Source: Anisus vortex (lineage: Eukaryota; Mollusca; Gastropoda; Planorbidae). From it: 64,000 nucleotides of DNA. The stretch's first letter is position 1; every line of letters starts with the position of its first letter. The position numbers were made by a program, and so were the translations under genes. Location: positions 27,230,822 through 27,294,821 of the forward strand of contig OX421507.1 of NCBI GenBank assembly GCA_949126835.1, written 5' to 3'. The notes below the pieces were generated by a model. The model was not told where the DNA came from, ran no database searches, and worked only from the letters and a program-made list of their open reading frames with translations. This document shows, one piece after another, positions 1 through 11,365 of the stretch.

Positions 1-49
1 TAGAAATCCTTCTTTGGTACACCATTATCAAAAGGTGGCTGACCCCTAG
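1..49 (+). mobile_element. 3' end of a small hAT element (cut by window edge)
   Basis: The first bases match the right end of the hAT copies at 4347-4547 and 49017-49193: a TTATCAAAAGGT block followed by a terminal inverted repeat related to GACCCCTG. Only this end is inside the window, so length and target duplication cannot be judged. Confidence 0.6.
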
Positions 50-477
50 TTTACATCACAGAATCACAGAGAACAATGTTTGGACGTTGTGTTTAAAAAA
101 ATGGCCTCAACATAGAAGAGGATTTTACTATAGTCTTACTTGTGTAAATAATGTTGACCATTTTTTTGAAACATATTCCAATATTAGACCACATATTTCA
201 ATATATATATAACCATTTTTTTTTACATAATTATATTCGAAAACATTACGAGAAAGACTTGTTTATCAAACGTTCCTGATATTTGATTTTCTGAAATCAA
301 TGAAATATTCTATATCCACTTCAACTCGTCGCTCGATGTATTATGTTTATTTACTATTTATATACAGTGTATTGATCTATCGACACGGCGTCGGTTTACT
401 ATTTCTTACGTCTCGCGTCTAGGAGAAGATAATAAATATAAAACCCTAGAAATGTTAGCCTGTGTTTCTGCCTAGAC

Positions 478-2568
478 CAGGGGTCGGCAACCTTTTGAGA
501 CGGAAGAGCCAAAAGTTGCAATTTACAAAATTTCCCAGTTTTTAAAGAGCCACTAACATTTTTTTAAATATGGAATTTGATTAGAATTAAGTATATAAAT
601 TTGATTTTTGATTTAAAAAGCAATATGAAAAAATATTTATTCATATAAAACATACAAATGTTTCGCACAAAACATATTAAAGTATTTAAGCTAGACTTAG
701 CTCTGCTAGAATAATACAATTAGTAATCAAATAATGTAACTATAATTATTGCATAATAGATAGTTACACTAGTTACATTAATGGGAGCATTGGCCTTGTA
801 TATGCATGCCTTTTGAAAGTTTGGTTAAATCTGGCTCATAACTTGTTTTCAGTTTCAAGCCTCTAGATTTGTATTTATATAAGCTTAGTTGGCTTCTTAC
901 TTTACTTTTTATTATAGCCATGCTGAAGTAATTGGTGTCAAAAGTTGCATGGGTTTCATCGCGATATTACTTCAGATTTTCGAAATGAAATAATTTACCG
1001 CTCTTCTTGTCTTCGACAAGAAGAAGTAATTTAATTTCAAAACAAGCCACTTCTTCAAGCAAGGCATAGGTTGGATTTCCCTTTCCTTGCAGTTTTACAT
1101 TTAGCTCATTTAGTTTCTTTGTGATATCCACCATGAAGTTGAAGTTGAATTTTTGCAGCCATTTGTCTTCTTTCAATTCGGGATGGACTTGAAGAATGTT
1201 TGTATTTTACTCAAGCCAGAAGCAAAACGTTTCAATGCGTTACCCTTGGAAAGCCATCGCACTTTATTGTGCAGAAGTAGGTCAGAATACTGGCTTTCTT
1301 TTTCTTCAAGAAATTCCTTAAACTCGCGCTGGTAGAGTGCTTTTGCCAAAATGCTGTTAATGATCTTAATTACCAAGCTCATGATCTCAACTATTTCGGC
1401 CGGAAATGTTTGGGCACAAAGCGCCTCTTGTGGAATTATGAAGTGAAACTTTAAAATTTCGTGGTAAATTTTTTGCTGAAGAATTGTTGTTATTCCTTTA
1501 TGTATTCCTGTCATACTTCTGGCTCCATCAGTTGCTATGGAATCGATTTTATTTATCTCGATTGCATAGTCTTTCAGGCATTTTTTCACAATATTTGCTA
1601 TATCTTTTCCACGAGTTTGTCCTGAGAGCGGCAGCAATCCTAGCAGTAATTCTTTTGGACCTTGGGCTGATATATAGCCTACCTGACAAAAAGGGTTACT
1701 TGTGCCGTGCCTTTTATGTCACAAGATTCATCCATAGCAATTTGAATGTCTTTCACTTGCACATGTGTTACATTTGAAGACAGTTTAGCAGTTCTATCTT
1801 GTACTGTTTTAGCAGATAATGGCAAATCTTTGATTTTCTTCATGATTTCTGTTTTGTTTTTAAAATCACCAAACAGTTCTTCAGCTCCACATATGAAACT
1901 ATTTTTGACGTACTCTCCATCAGTGAATGGTTTCCCTCTTTTTGCAATTTATAGTGATATTGCAAAGCTTGCCATAATTACATTATTTGAAGATTGCGCC
2001 CAGTTACTTAGCATAGAACTCAGCTGCTGTTTTTGAAGCTCTTTAACAGCTTTTTTCCGTGCGTCACCGGTTGGATATTTAGCAGGAAATCGGGTATGTT
2101 TTGTAGTGAAGTGTCTCTTCAATTTGACTTCTTATTGTGTGCAAGTTTTTCTTGGCAAATAAGACAAGTCGGAAAGTCATGTTGCAAATGAACGCAAACG
2201 ACTCCGTCCAATCTTGAAACAACGGAACATTGTTGTTTCTCGCAAGCGATTTTATTTAAACACACGCAACCGTGCTTCAAGGAAGACTGAAGACTGAACC
2301 TACTGTCCGATGGGTTGCTGGCAGGGTGGTAGTAGTGTCTAGCGGCTGTCAGTCTACTTTCTACTCCACCTATTCTCACTGTTCTCTGTTGAGGGTTTTA
2401 TCCTGTTTACAGTAGGCTATAGTATTTTTTTTTAGTTTTGAAAATAAAATAATATAATTATTAATTAATTATTATTAATTATTAATATTTGCGCATGGAA
2501 CTGGAGAGCCGCATTTTGACATCGAAAGAGCCGCATGCGGCTCGCGAGCCGCAGGTTGCCGACCCCTG
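478..2568 (-). mobile_element. hAT DNA transposon, ZBED/GTF2IRD2-like, complete ends
   Basis: The left end begins CAGGGGTCGGCAACCT and the right end is its inverted copy, AGGTTGCCGACCCCTG. Both are flanked by the same 8 bases, GCCTAGAC (470-477 and 2569-2576), which is the target duplication length of the hAT superfamily. The 2,091-bp interior carries a broken transposase on the minus strand (separate entry). Just inside both ends lie short GAGCC/GGCTC-rich repeats (around 505-515 and 2505-2550), as expected for subterminal transposase binding sites. Intact duplications but a broken gene suggest an old, immobile but structurally complete copy. Confidence 0.9.
790..2379 (-). pseudogene. hAT transposase remnant with BED zinc finger
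   Basis: Read on the minus strand, the N-terminal part (about 2170-2090) has a BED-type zinc finger pattern, C-x2-C followed by H-x4-H (CLIC ... RHFTTKH). Downstream come hAT core blocks, notably ATDGARSMTG near 1520, which matches the T-D-G-A-x-S-M-x-G block around a catalytic Asp in ZBED5/GTF2IRD2-type transposases. Then come [12 protein letters not shown] (about 1110-1070) and a C-terminal dimerisation-like stretch near 960-790. Open pieces lie at 2379-2119, 1637-1173 and 1176-967 in different frames, with stops between them, so the gene is dead. Family transposases are roughly 600 residues and most of that length is still traceable. It could cut and paste its own element when intact; no sign of domestication is seen. 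Confidence 0.8.
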
Positions 2569-2576
2569 GCCTAGAC

Positions 2577-4338
2577 TATTAATGATGTGTATAGGCCTAT
2601 CCGACTAAAATGGAGAAAAATAAAGATGAATGAACGTTATCTTGGCCACGCAGTCCAATACTAACTTTTGTTCCATGACAAGAAGTTTAAAAAAAGGTCA
2701 ACCGAGTGGACCGGCATGATATAAATCGGGTAGACTGTAATGTACTTGATACTTTATCAACTATTGATTTAAAAAAATACCTAGACCTACATAATCTATA
2801 TTTGTATCAAGTGTTCAAAGTGGATGGAAATCTCAAGATCTTATTTGTGTTTATATTTTGCATGACCTAGTTTGTGATTTCTCCCCCCCCCCCCCTCCAC
2901 TGGAGATCTACATAGGCAGGTGTGTATATAAAATCAAACAGATGTTATTCCAACGAAAAGTGTGAAGATATCTCGTTACTGGGTGAAATGTCAAAGGTGT
3001 TTGGGAAGAAATAGGGTAGGGGGGGGGAGAGCCGATGGTCCCAAATAATATTTGTGTTTGCTTATGTGATGTGTGACGTCAGTCTGCCTTCAGGGCGAAT
3101 CTCCCGTTATGTTTTATAATTGAACGGATTTGTGTGTGGGATTTTTGTGGTTTGTTGTGCGGGTGTTGAGCCTGAGGTGGTAGATCACTTCCATTTTGTT
3201 TTTTGTTTTTTTTCATTTTTCAGTTACTCAAAACAATCAAACTATTCTTTTTTTTTATTATTCGGATTTCGCAGGCAACGAAATTAGATTATATAAAACA
3301 TTCGCAATCTGTCACACTGTGAGTTTATTAATTTGGCAACATTGAGATGCTAAGAGTTAATGTCTTAAGCAATTTATTGAATGTCCCGTTCCATCAGAGT
3401 TAACATTTGACTTATTTTGTTTTCTTTTATGTTATTCTATGTATTAAATTGTTTGGAGTCGGATCCGTAAGAATATTTACGCGCTACACGAAAAACAACA
3501 ACAATGAAATAACTACAAACAAACGCTACAATCTCATGATCCGAGTGTTTCCGCCTCCACAATCCTGTTCTTGAGCATTGAATATACATTCGAGTCACAC
3601 ATAATGCATAGGCATATATTCTTTTTATAAACATGGGGTTTGAAATTGTTTGGGTTGAAATGATTGAATTATGGTATTAAAGCCATAAATTAATAATGAA
3701 TTATTTATATTAACTGATAATCTCTAACACGAATGAATGAATGGTTTATATGAAATGATAATCTCTTACACGAAAGTAAATTAAAAAGTAAAAGGAGTGA
3801 CGTAGGCTATGACGCTAGAAAGTATGACGCGTTAGTTAGAGATGACGTTGGTAAGATATTTAGAAACGTAATAAGACCTTTGACTCAGGGAATGATGGGA
3901 CATTTATTTTTGCTAGGCTTTAGACTTTAGACTGTCTGCTATTATTCTGACATATTATGTCGTTTGCTGAGTTCATTGTTCTTCAATTAAAGTATTTGAG
4001 TTCATACTTTCGTCGGAACATCATTTTATTATCATAAGGAGTGCAAGAATGAAATATTGCTGCATGCGTGGTCTGCCCTGAGATCATACAATTCAATATA
4101 CAATATAAAAACAAACAGTCACGCTAACTAAAGGTTTTACCTGTAGTACGTGTCAGGGAATGGGTTATAGTTATAGTATCGTGTGATTGATGAGGTAATG
4201 TAATAGGGAGGGAGGGGTGTAACTGTTGTGGTCGTTTGGGATTGATAAAGCATGAAGTGTGGTCAACTGAATTGAGTTTTCAATTGATCGTTTTGTGGAG
4301 GTCCTTAGAGAAGGAGAGAGAGGGAGAAGTTTTATGTC
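2577..4338. other. No gene seen; AT-rich spacer with homopolymer runs
   Basis: I see no exon-like open frame and no clear repeat ends here. Short poly-C (about 2883-2894) and poly-G (about 3019-3027) runs occur. The longest minus-strand open stretches (3634-3437, 4362-4171) have no recognisable motif. Confidence 0.5.
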
Positions 4339-4346
4339 TATTAGAA

Positions 4347-4547
4347 CAGGCGTCGGCAACATAAGGCACGCGTGCCGGACTTGGCACGCAGGCCGATTTT
4401 CAATGGCACGTGGAACGCCCCCAGAAAGAAATAATCCATGTCTTTTCTACAAAAACATTGAGTGCTAATACAAGATGACTTGAATGAAGCTGAATGAATT
4501 AGAAATCCTACTTTGACAAACGGTTATCAAAAGGTTGCCATTCCCTG
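4347..4547 (+). mobile_element. Short non-autonomous hAT element (MITE), 201 bp
   Basis: It begins CAGGCGTCGGCAAC and ends GGTTGCCATTCCCTG, decayed forms of the hAT ends used at 478-2568. It is flanked by TATTAGAA (4339-4346) and TAATAGAA (4548-4555), an 8-bp duplication with one change. The interior has a GGCACGCGTGCC palindrome and the CTTGGCACGCAG and ATGGCACG blocks that recur in the copies at 6635, 17657, 22321, 27719 and 49017. It has no coding capacity. Confidence 0.85.
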
Positions 4548-4650
4548 TAATAGAACACTTAGAATAATTTGTTAAAAGAAAATTCCGATTGGTTTAAATT
4601 TAACAGATATTTTGAGTGTAAGAGGATATGTATCAATAACTTGTTTTTGT

Positions 4651-5123
4651 GTACAAACTATTGAATACAACGTACAACCTATTGAATACAATGTACAACC
4701 TATTGAATACAATGTACAACCTATTGAATACAATGTACAATCTAGTTAGTGTAGCCTAATATGTTGAATACAATGTACAATCTAGTTAGTGTAGCCTAAT
4801 ATGTTGAATACAATGTACAATCTAGTTAGTGTAGCCTAATATGTTGAATACAATGTACAATCTAGTTAGTGTAGCCTAATATGTTGAATACAATGTACAA
4901 TCTAGTTAGTGTAGCCTAATATGTTGAATACAATGTACAATCTAGTTAGTGTAGCCTAATATGTTGAATACAATGTACAATCTAGTTAGTGTAGCCTAAT
5001 ATGTTGAATACAATGTACAATCTAGTTAGTGTAGCCTAATATGTTGAATACAATGTACAATCTAGTTAGTGTAGCCTAATATGTTGAATACAATGTACAA
5101 TCTAGTTAGTGTAGCCTAATATG
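4651..5123. repeat. Two-stage satellite: 21-bp units then 40-bp units
   Basis: The array opens with about four 21-bp units of the type CTATTGAATACAATGTACAA (4651-4741). It then switches to a 40-bp unit that contains the same TTGAATACAATGTACAA core plus a 23-bp addition, TCTAGTTAGTGTAGCCTAA and a few bases. About nine and a half 40-bp units follow to 5123, and they look identical to each other by eye. Confidence 0.95.
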
Positions 5124-5139
5124 TAGAATGTAGACCTTA

Positions 5140-5353
5140 ACAGTCTTGGGACACTGCGTGTCCTTTAGTCCTTTCAGTCTGGCTTGGTTGACTTTTAACG
5201 GCGCCCATCTCTTCTCCAAGTTAGCGGTGGAATTTTTATTTCTTTTTGTCTGCACCTTGGGTTGAACCCATGTCGAGCTTGTGAGTCAAGCTCACTGTCG
5301 ACTTTTCTATCCAGCCGCCCTTATACACTTATCCTCCGTCAAAAAAAAAAAAA
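5140..5353 (-). repeat. Possible tRNA-derived SINE fragment
   Basis: On the minus strand, GGGTTCAACCC near 5255-5265 looks like a pol III B box, preceded by a GAGCTTGACTCACAAGCTC arm near 5270-5295. The block does not match the main SINE family of this window. The assignment rests on one motif and is weak. Confidence 0.3.
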
Positions 5354-5559
5354 TAACAACAGTAACAAAATCCTTACAACCCAATAAAAATATATTTATA
5401 AACTTATGCATATAAAGTTTGGCGCAATGGTTGAGAAAGCATTGCCCTGAAGACTAATGTAGTGGCCTCAAATTTTCAAGGATCCTCAAACTCTTTTTGA
5501 GACCCTTTACGAAGATATTTGACTTACTTTAACATAATCCTGTAAATCTCCCATAGAAG

Positions 5560-5867
5560 CATGGGGCCGCATCTACACTTTTCCACCGGTGTCGGTCTTG
5601 GACGGCTCCCTTGTAAGGCCAACAGCCTTTGCCTCACACTACGACCGATCTCTTCCAAGTCTGCCTGGTTCTGCCCACTTTCCTTTTGCCCTGGGGATTC
5701 CAGTCAAGTGCTTGTCTTGCTACATTGTCTTCTGTTCTTCTTAAAGTGTGTCCAATCCACTTCCATCTACGGCTTTTGATGCTGTTGTCCATGGGTGTTT
5801 TTTTTTTGTCTGGTCTAATCACGAAAATATCTTTGTAAACAAAATTAGCACGTGTGGTCTTTTTCAC
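5560..5867 (-). pseudogene. Non-LTR retrotransposon RT C-terminal fragment
   Basis: The minus-strand reading contains RRWKWIGHTLRR, then ARQALDWNPQGKRKVGRTRQTW, broken here only to keep it short: the W-x-GH-x-LRR and LDWNPQG-x-R-x-x-GRP-x-x-TW blocks are typical of the tail of LINE reverse transcriptases. A second frame carries on with R-x-RWK-x-x-VDA near 5600-5570, so a frameshift separates the two. It belongs to a different LINE family from the jockey-like copies elsewhere in the window. It is a dead 5'-truncated copy. Confidence 0.7.
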
Positions 5868-5877
5868 TGTCCTAATG

Positions 5878-6048
5878 TGCCGTGAACTTCTCTAACTGCC
5901 GTGAACTCCTCTAACTGCCGTGAACTCCTCTAACTGCCGTGAACTCCTCTAACTGCCGTGAACTCCTCTAACTGCCGTGAACTCCTCTAACTGCCGTGAA
6001 CTCCTCTAACTGCCGTGAACTCCTCTAACTGCCGTGAACTCCTCTAAC
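5878..6048. repeat. 19-bp tandem repeat, nine copies
   Basis: The unit TGCCGTGAACTCCTCTAAC repeats exactly nine times over 171 bp. Only the first unit differs (one T for C). Confidence 0.95.
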
Positions 6049-6124
6049 TAAACATTGAGAATAACTACAGTTTTTATTTTCATTGTTTTTTTTTATCGTC
6101 TATGAAATCTTAACTCAATGTTAA

Positions 6125-6180
6125 GCACCTGCCTTGGACATGATAAGCAGTGATAATTACATGATAAGCAGTGATATAAC
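6125..6180. repeat. Short duplication of CATGATAAGCAGTGATA
   Basis: The 17-base word occurs twice in close succession (about 6138-6154 and 6160-6176). No function is evident. Confidence 0.7.
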
Positions 6181-6439
6181 TGTTTAAACTTGATGTAGAC
6201 TTGCTGTGGAAATCAGTTCAATTAAAAGCAAGGCTATGTTTTAATGAGGTATTAAACGGATCATTCTATTCTTTCTTTGTGTGTGAGTGTGTGGCACGCA
6301 TACACGTAAGGCGACCACCCACAAAGTGCTATGTTCAGTCGATGGAACGAATGTGTATCAAGCTAATCTGTCCGTGTATTTGTGTGAACATGCGCGACGA
6401 ACGTGCGTGTGGTTTTAATAGATATAACATCTATAGATA

Positions 6440-6634
6440 TAAAACTAAAATGCCATCTCACCTTAGTTAGACCTATACTAGAATATGCATCATCTGAATG
6501 GGACCCATCAACTAAAGAAAACATTAAAAAATTAGAACAAATTCAGAAAAGAGCTGCAAGGTTCATAACTAGTGAATAGTCACAACTGACAAGAGTAACA
6601 CATAATAGTTAAATAACTAAACCTAGAAACAGAG
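6440..6634 (+). mobile_element. Jockey/CR1-like LINE, left half of a split copy
   Basis: The plus strand reads LVRPILEYASSEWDPST then IKKLEQIQKRAARFIT, the region after the palm domain in jockey/CR1-type reverse transcriptases. A stop (TAG, about 6577) and frame changes show it is dead. The copy breaks off at CCTAGAAACAGAG, exactly where other copies (18119, 23331) continue CTAGAAACACTAGAGGACAG, because a hAT element is inserted here. The rest of the LINE resumes at 9614. Confidence 0.85.
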
Positions 6635-6779
6635 CAGGGATCGGCAACCTAGGGCACGCGTGCCAAACTTGGCACGCAGATCGATATTAAATGGCACGCG
6701 ATAGATCACCAAGTGTTTTTTTTTTACTGATAAATAAATAACAACATTTTACGGTTCTAATTGAGGAAAACTGACTTTT

Positions 6780-7110
6780 GAAGCCGATTTTTCTGAATGA
6801 CATAGCGTTACATTTCAGTGGGTTGAACTTGCATTTACAAGGACCACTGGAATGGAGATGCATTGAAACTGGACATATCTTGCCGTGAAATCAATTTCAA
6901 AACATTTAACTAAATTTACATCCCTATATCAAGGCATATATTAAAGATAGCTGGGCTTCTTCAGAAGTACATCGGAGCAGCCAGAGCCGAGTTTTCTAAT
7001 CTAAGGCAAGACTTTCAAATGAATGGACTCATTTGTTCATATCACATCAATCCTAACTGGTTTGATATTACGACAAACTTTCTTAAATGTAGATCTTTGT
7101 AAAGATCTTT
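6780..7110 (+). pseudogene. Fossil hAT transposase segment
   Basis: A plus-strand frame reads LNLHLQGPLEWRCIETG (about 6825-6875), equivalent to the [12 protein letters not shown] block of the transposase at 790-2379. It is followed by a broken stretch readable as YIGAARAEFSNLRQDFQMNG (about 6973-7030). Several stops and frame changes are present. This shows the small GGCACG-type hAT elements of this window derive from a ZBED-like autonomous element. Confidence 0.65.
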
Positions 7111-7331
7111 TTAAACATGTAAAACAAATTAAGGTTAAAAGAGTTTCTATGCTCATCTTCTTTAATTAGACATAAATATAAGTAATTCTAAAACAAATTT
7201 ATTAAGCTTAGTATTATTAATTTAATAAAATATAAACGACTTATTTAATAACACTATATTATTTAACTCTGTAATTATTAATGTTTAAAAGATAAACTCC
7301 TTAAATGGACAAACAATGAATGCAGGAAAGG

Positions 7332-8292
7332 TTTATTTATCTTTTCTTATACATTACAGACGCTTGTTCAATAAAGAAGATTATTGCGTCCTACGCTCAT
7401 CCGTGGTCCGAGTCTAGTCTTGCATTTTTATTAATGTTTTAAATGATGTTAAGTTACTGGTTTTCCTGGTATGTTCAGGCAACCCATTCCATGCCCGAAT
7501 GCCACTCGGGAAGAAATAGTAATATGCATTTGTTCTCGCATAAGGGACAAGGAAAGTGTTTTTGTCCTTATGTTTATCTGAGCTTTGCAATAGGTTGTTA
7601 TGGAGTTGTATTTCTAACTTAGAGTTTAATGCCTTATGTATTATTACTACTTTACTCTTTGCCCTTCTGTCCTCTAGTGTTTCTAGGTTTAGTAATTTGA
7701 CTAATGGTGTTACTCTTGTTAATTGGGAATATTCACTAGTTATGAACCTTGCAGCTCTTTTTTGAATTTGTTCTAATTTTTTAATTTTTACTTTCGTTGA
7801 TGGGTTCCATACAGATGCTGCATATTCTAGTATAGGCCTAACAAATGTGAGATAGCATTTTAGTTTTATATTCTTATTACATTTAATTTGTAAAAGTTCC
7901 TTTTTATGAATCCTAATGTTTTGTTTGATTTTTTACTTACTTTATCAATGTGAGGGTTTCAAGATAACTTATCATTTATTATTACTCCTAGATACTTAGT
8001 ACTGTTAGTTTGAGTAAGTTCTTTACCATGAATGAAGTAGTTTGCTATTATTTGTTTCTTTTTCTTGGATACCCTTATTAGTTGGCATTTTTCTGGGTGA
8101 AATGAGTCCCATTTTTTGTAGTTCATCTAAGTCTTTTGTAAAAGTTCACTATCTTTTCCTATCTTTATTATTCTCTAAATTATGAAATAATTGGCAAATA
8201 ATCTTACTTTGGTTCCGGTGTTGATGCAATTTGGTAGATCATTAATATAAATTAGAAATAGTAGGGGTCCTAGAACAATTCCTTTACAATTT
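7332..8292 (-). mobile_element. Jockey/CR1-like LINE, longest copy, 5'-truncated
   Basis: On the minus strand it starts in the reverse transcriptase palm with GIVLGPLLFLIYINDLP (near 8290-8240). The catalytic block that should be FADD appears as FANY. It continues through EKCQLIRV, the IQKRAARFIT-like region near 7750 and the YFFPSGIRAWNGLPEH block near 7510-7480, and ends in the 3' UTR at about 7332. The UTR has the hairpin and GCGTCTGTAA motif shared by all copies. Several stops are present. A typical element also has an endonuclease and an ORF1, which are absent here. It lies inside the hAT element at 6635-9613. Confidence 0.85.
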
Positions 8293-8439
8293 TTTTACAG
8301 CTGTTTAACGTAAATTATTTTAATCCTCTACAAATTAAATATTGTAATGAATACCATAATGTTGGGTATATATAAAAAAAATAATTAGTCAGTAGTATTT
8401 GTTATATTACAAAACAATTTGGCATCACTATTGAATTAA

Positions 8440-8720
8440 ATGTGGAAACAGATTTTTAATTGATGGGAGATAAATAACTCATTTCGTTTGCGCTAATATT
8501 TCTAATATGTTTTTTTTCTTTTATAAAAGAATAAATGGCTTAACAATTTATAACTTTGCAATGATCAAACTGTAAAAAGTATTTGAAAACTATATAAATA
8601 TTATATGACTAAATAATTTAAATGCATATTTTAAAACATTACATTAACTACCCAGGTTGTATGATTACTACGTATCTATTTAGCTTAACTATAATGTAGA
8701 TTAACTTTAAAAACTACACA
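8440..8720 (+). mobile_element. Interior fragment of the second hAT family (as at 40383-41136)
   Basis: About 250 bp match the interior of the element at 40383-41136 with small differences. Shared blocks include GGGAGATAA, AATGGCTT, ATATAAATATTATATGACTA and ATTACTACGTATCTAT, all in the same order. The CATAGGTTCTCAAC ends are not recognisable, so this is a partial or decayed copy. Confidence 0.7.
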
Positions 8721-8933
8721 CACTATATGACTTCACAGTTAATTAAACTGAGATCAAAATATAATTATCATTTGCAGGGGTATCTTATATACTAATCTTG
8801 AATAACAAATTTTAATGCTTAGAAAATAATTTCTATAAATCTGAAAGTTTAGTAATAAAATAAAATATTGTATTTGATACAAATGCACACAAAAAAGTAT
8901 GATAATTACAAACACGTTAATTTTGTATTAAGT

Positions 8934-9410
8934 ACAAGCGGAATTCCCCGGCGTTGCCCGGGGGAGGGGGGGGGGAATAAAACAGGCCTGTATTATCTAC
9001 AGATAGAAATTGTATAAACAACAATAAACAGAAAACTGTAAATCTAATAACTTTAAAAATATTTTTTTTTTGCTGAAGACTTTTAGGAAAGTAATTTAAA
9101 ATAAATATTGTAATCGGGAAAAAAAAGGAGGCAAGTCTTTTTATTGAACAAAAATCTAAATTGCCCGGATGTTGCTCGTAGATTTACAATCTTTTTTTTA
9201 AAGTAATATTAATTGAAATAAAAGAATTGAAGCAAAAAAGGTATAGACTAACTGGAGAATCGAACCCGGGTCGCCCGCTTGGCAGTCCGATACCTTAACC
9301 ACTTAGCTAGCGAAGACACATGTCCAAAAAAGTGAAATCGCAAAAGTATAATATGAGACAATAAGGTCATGATTGGTTGAACCAACACACAGGCTACTTT
9401 ATATAGATAG
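8934..9410 (-). mobile_element. Helitron-like element with tRNA-like promoter, copy 1
   Basis: On the minus strand it begins near TATATAAAGTAGCC, carries a tRNA-like block with A-box TAGCTAAGTGG and B-box GGTTCGATTC (about 9310-9250), and ends in the GC hairpin CCCGGGCAACGCCGGG plus about ten bases and AGCTTGT-like sequence (here GCTTGT, 8934-8960). Copies 2 and 3 are at 24080-24508 and 31082-31562. The GC hairpin close to the 3' end is characteristic of Helitrons; the tRNA-like block would suit a SINE. No protein is encoded. Confidence 0.55.
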
Positions 9411-9613
9411 ATAAAACACTTTAACAAATTTCAATATAAAAAATCTCTTTTAAATTTTGTCCTTGGTTTTGCTACGGAGTTAAATTAATTGTCCTATAAA
9501 AATAATTTTAAAAAAAGTATAATAGAGCAAGTTTACTTTTAGGCTGTTGGTACCGGCGAATGATTTAACAATCCTAGTTTGGCACACGGTTAGTAGAAGG
9601 TTGCCGACCCCTG

Positions 9614-9920
9614 CACTAGAGGACAGAAGAACAAAGACTAAAGTAATAATAATACATAAAGCATGAAACTATAATTTAGCAATACAACCCAATTACAACC
9701 TGTTACAGTGCTCAGATAAACATAAAGACCAAAACACTTTCCTTTTTTCTTTCTTCTCGAGTGGCATCTGGGCGTGGAATGGGTTGCCTGAACAATCCAG
9801 GAACACCAGTAAGTTAACATCATTTAAAACACTAATAAAACTCCAAGACTAGTCTCGGACCACGGACGCAATAATCTTCTTTATAGAAGGAGCGTCTGTA
9901 ATATATAAGATAAGATTATT
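9614..9920 (+). mobile_element. Jockey/CR1-like LINE, right half of the split copy
   Basis: It resumes CACTAGAGGACAGAAG immediately after the hAT right end, continues through the FPSGIRAWN-like block (here decayed, about 9755-9790) and ends with the family 3' hairpin CTTCTTTATAGAAG, GGAGCGTCTGTAA and an ATAAGATAAGAT tail. Joined with 6440-6634 it makes one 5'-truncated LINE. Confidence 0.85.
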
Positions 9921-9980
9921 ACAGTAACAACGACGATAAGACAACTAAAACAAAACGTAATATAACAAAATGAATGAATA

Positions 9981-10072
9981 GCTCAGCGGACACACCACGT
10001 CCTATTGACGGTGAAAAAAACGTGGAAACCACGTTTATTCCCCATCGATACGACGTGGTTTGCCCGTTGGGA
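9981..10072. mobile_element. Palindromic MITE, family M, copy 1
   Basis: The arms are CAGCGGACACACCACGTC and its decayed inverse GACGTGGTTTGCCCGTTGGG, with inner arms around ACGTGG/CCACGT. TA dinucleotides flank both ends. Other copies are at 15601, 21969, 28317 and 35981. It is non-coding. Confidence 0.85.
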
Positions 10073-10621
10073 TATCGGTGCTAAAAGTCTGCAACAGAAT
10101 CACGGTAGCTTTGGTTACACTAGTAAGTACAGACATGTATTACGATAGATTATGTCATGGGAGAGGTGGGGGTAAAGGCAGTGGGTGGCAGTCTAGTGAG
10201 CTTCCAGCGCCCAATATTTTTTTCCGTCAGGTTATCTACACACTGCTGGGCTCTTATATTTTTAAATCCTTCTCTACGACTTATTCTTTAGAAATCATAT
10301 ACTAAAAACTTGAATATTAGAATGCAGCCAAATGCTCTCTCTCTCTCTCTCTCTCTCCCTCCCACCGTGTCTAGTGAACTATTTACAATTGCCATTGGTT
10401 ACTCTTATATATCGTGTCTATCAATGCTATGTGACATGTTTAGCATGCCCAGTGAGTTGTGCTGCCACGTTTCATTTGTAGATTTTGACTCCCTTTTTTT
10501 CTCGGATTCCGTCAACAAATTATTCCTGAATTAAATTTTTACTTACTGTGGGCAAAACCCATCACCCTAACCTCACCCCCATCTAAACACTTCACTAGCC
10601 TTTAGCATGGATTATATCATT

Positions 10622-10625
<4 letters not shown>

Positions 10626-10698
<73 letters not shown>
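10626..10698. repeat. (AT)n microsatellite
   Basis: About 36 AT dinucleotides in a pure run. A short (CT)n run also lies at about 10336-10358. Confidence 0.95.
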
Positions 10699-10702
<4 letters not shown>

Positions 10703-11365
10703 AATACAATAATTCTTTTCTTAGAAAAACGTCTCTTTTTTATTGTAACAAGTAGACTATAGGCTAGTTTATGTATTAGCAATAATCGACTTTCCTAAAG
10801 CTCACGACATGCACGAAGAGTGGATTAAAATTTCGGAAAACCCCACCCTAAAATCACACACAAACACAAGTTGACGTCATGCGTGTTGTGTATACTCACG
10901 TACAGCACACAAACACGGCGCATACCTCGACCCGCCTTTTTTATTTTTTTCCATTTGACTGTTCCACTTCTGTTTGCTCCTGTTACACTCCTGTAACAAT
11001 TAGTTTCATTATACATGTCAACGTATTATAATAATCTTTAGTTGGCATCGGGATGGCACAGAGATTTTGTGTCTCGGTTGGATCCAGAGGTCAAGGTAGC
11101 ATACATCGTATACTAAGAATTTCTTTGTTATGTAAAATAGAATGTTATGTAGGAATGTAAAGTAAAAATCAATGGTTTGGCATGTAAAGAAATCATTAAT
11201 CTACCAACATACAACATGCACAACTTACAACATACACTGGTAGGGATTTTGTTTTTAAAATGTTGGTGGCAGATGATAAAGAAATTGGGAAATAGTTACA
11301 AGAGATAGAACAGAAGATAGAACTGGAAGGGTGGAGGCTTTATAGGAAAGGTCAGGGTGATGGTT

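Larger units (their letters stand above)
6635..9613 (+). mobile_element. hAT element nested in a LINE, itself carrying insertions
   Basis: The left end starts CAGGGATCGGCAACCT with the GGCACGCGTGCC block. The right end is AGGTTGCCGACCCCTG preceded by TTTGGCACAC. The right flank is CACTAGAG (9614-9621); the left flank is CAGAG, consistent with the same 8-bp duplication minus CTA. Between the ends lie a fossil transposase (6780-7110), an opposite-strand LINE (7332-8292), a piece of a second hAT family (8440-8720) and a Helitron-like element (8934-9410). Confidence 0.8.
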
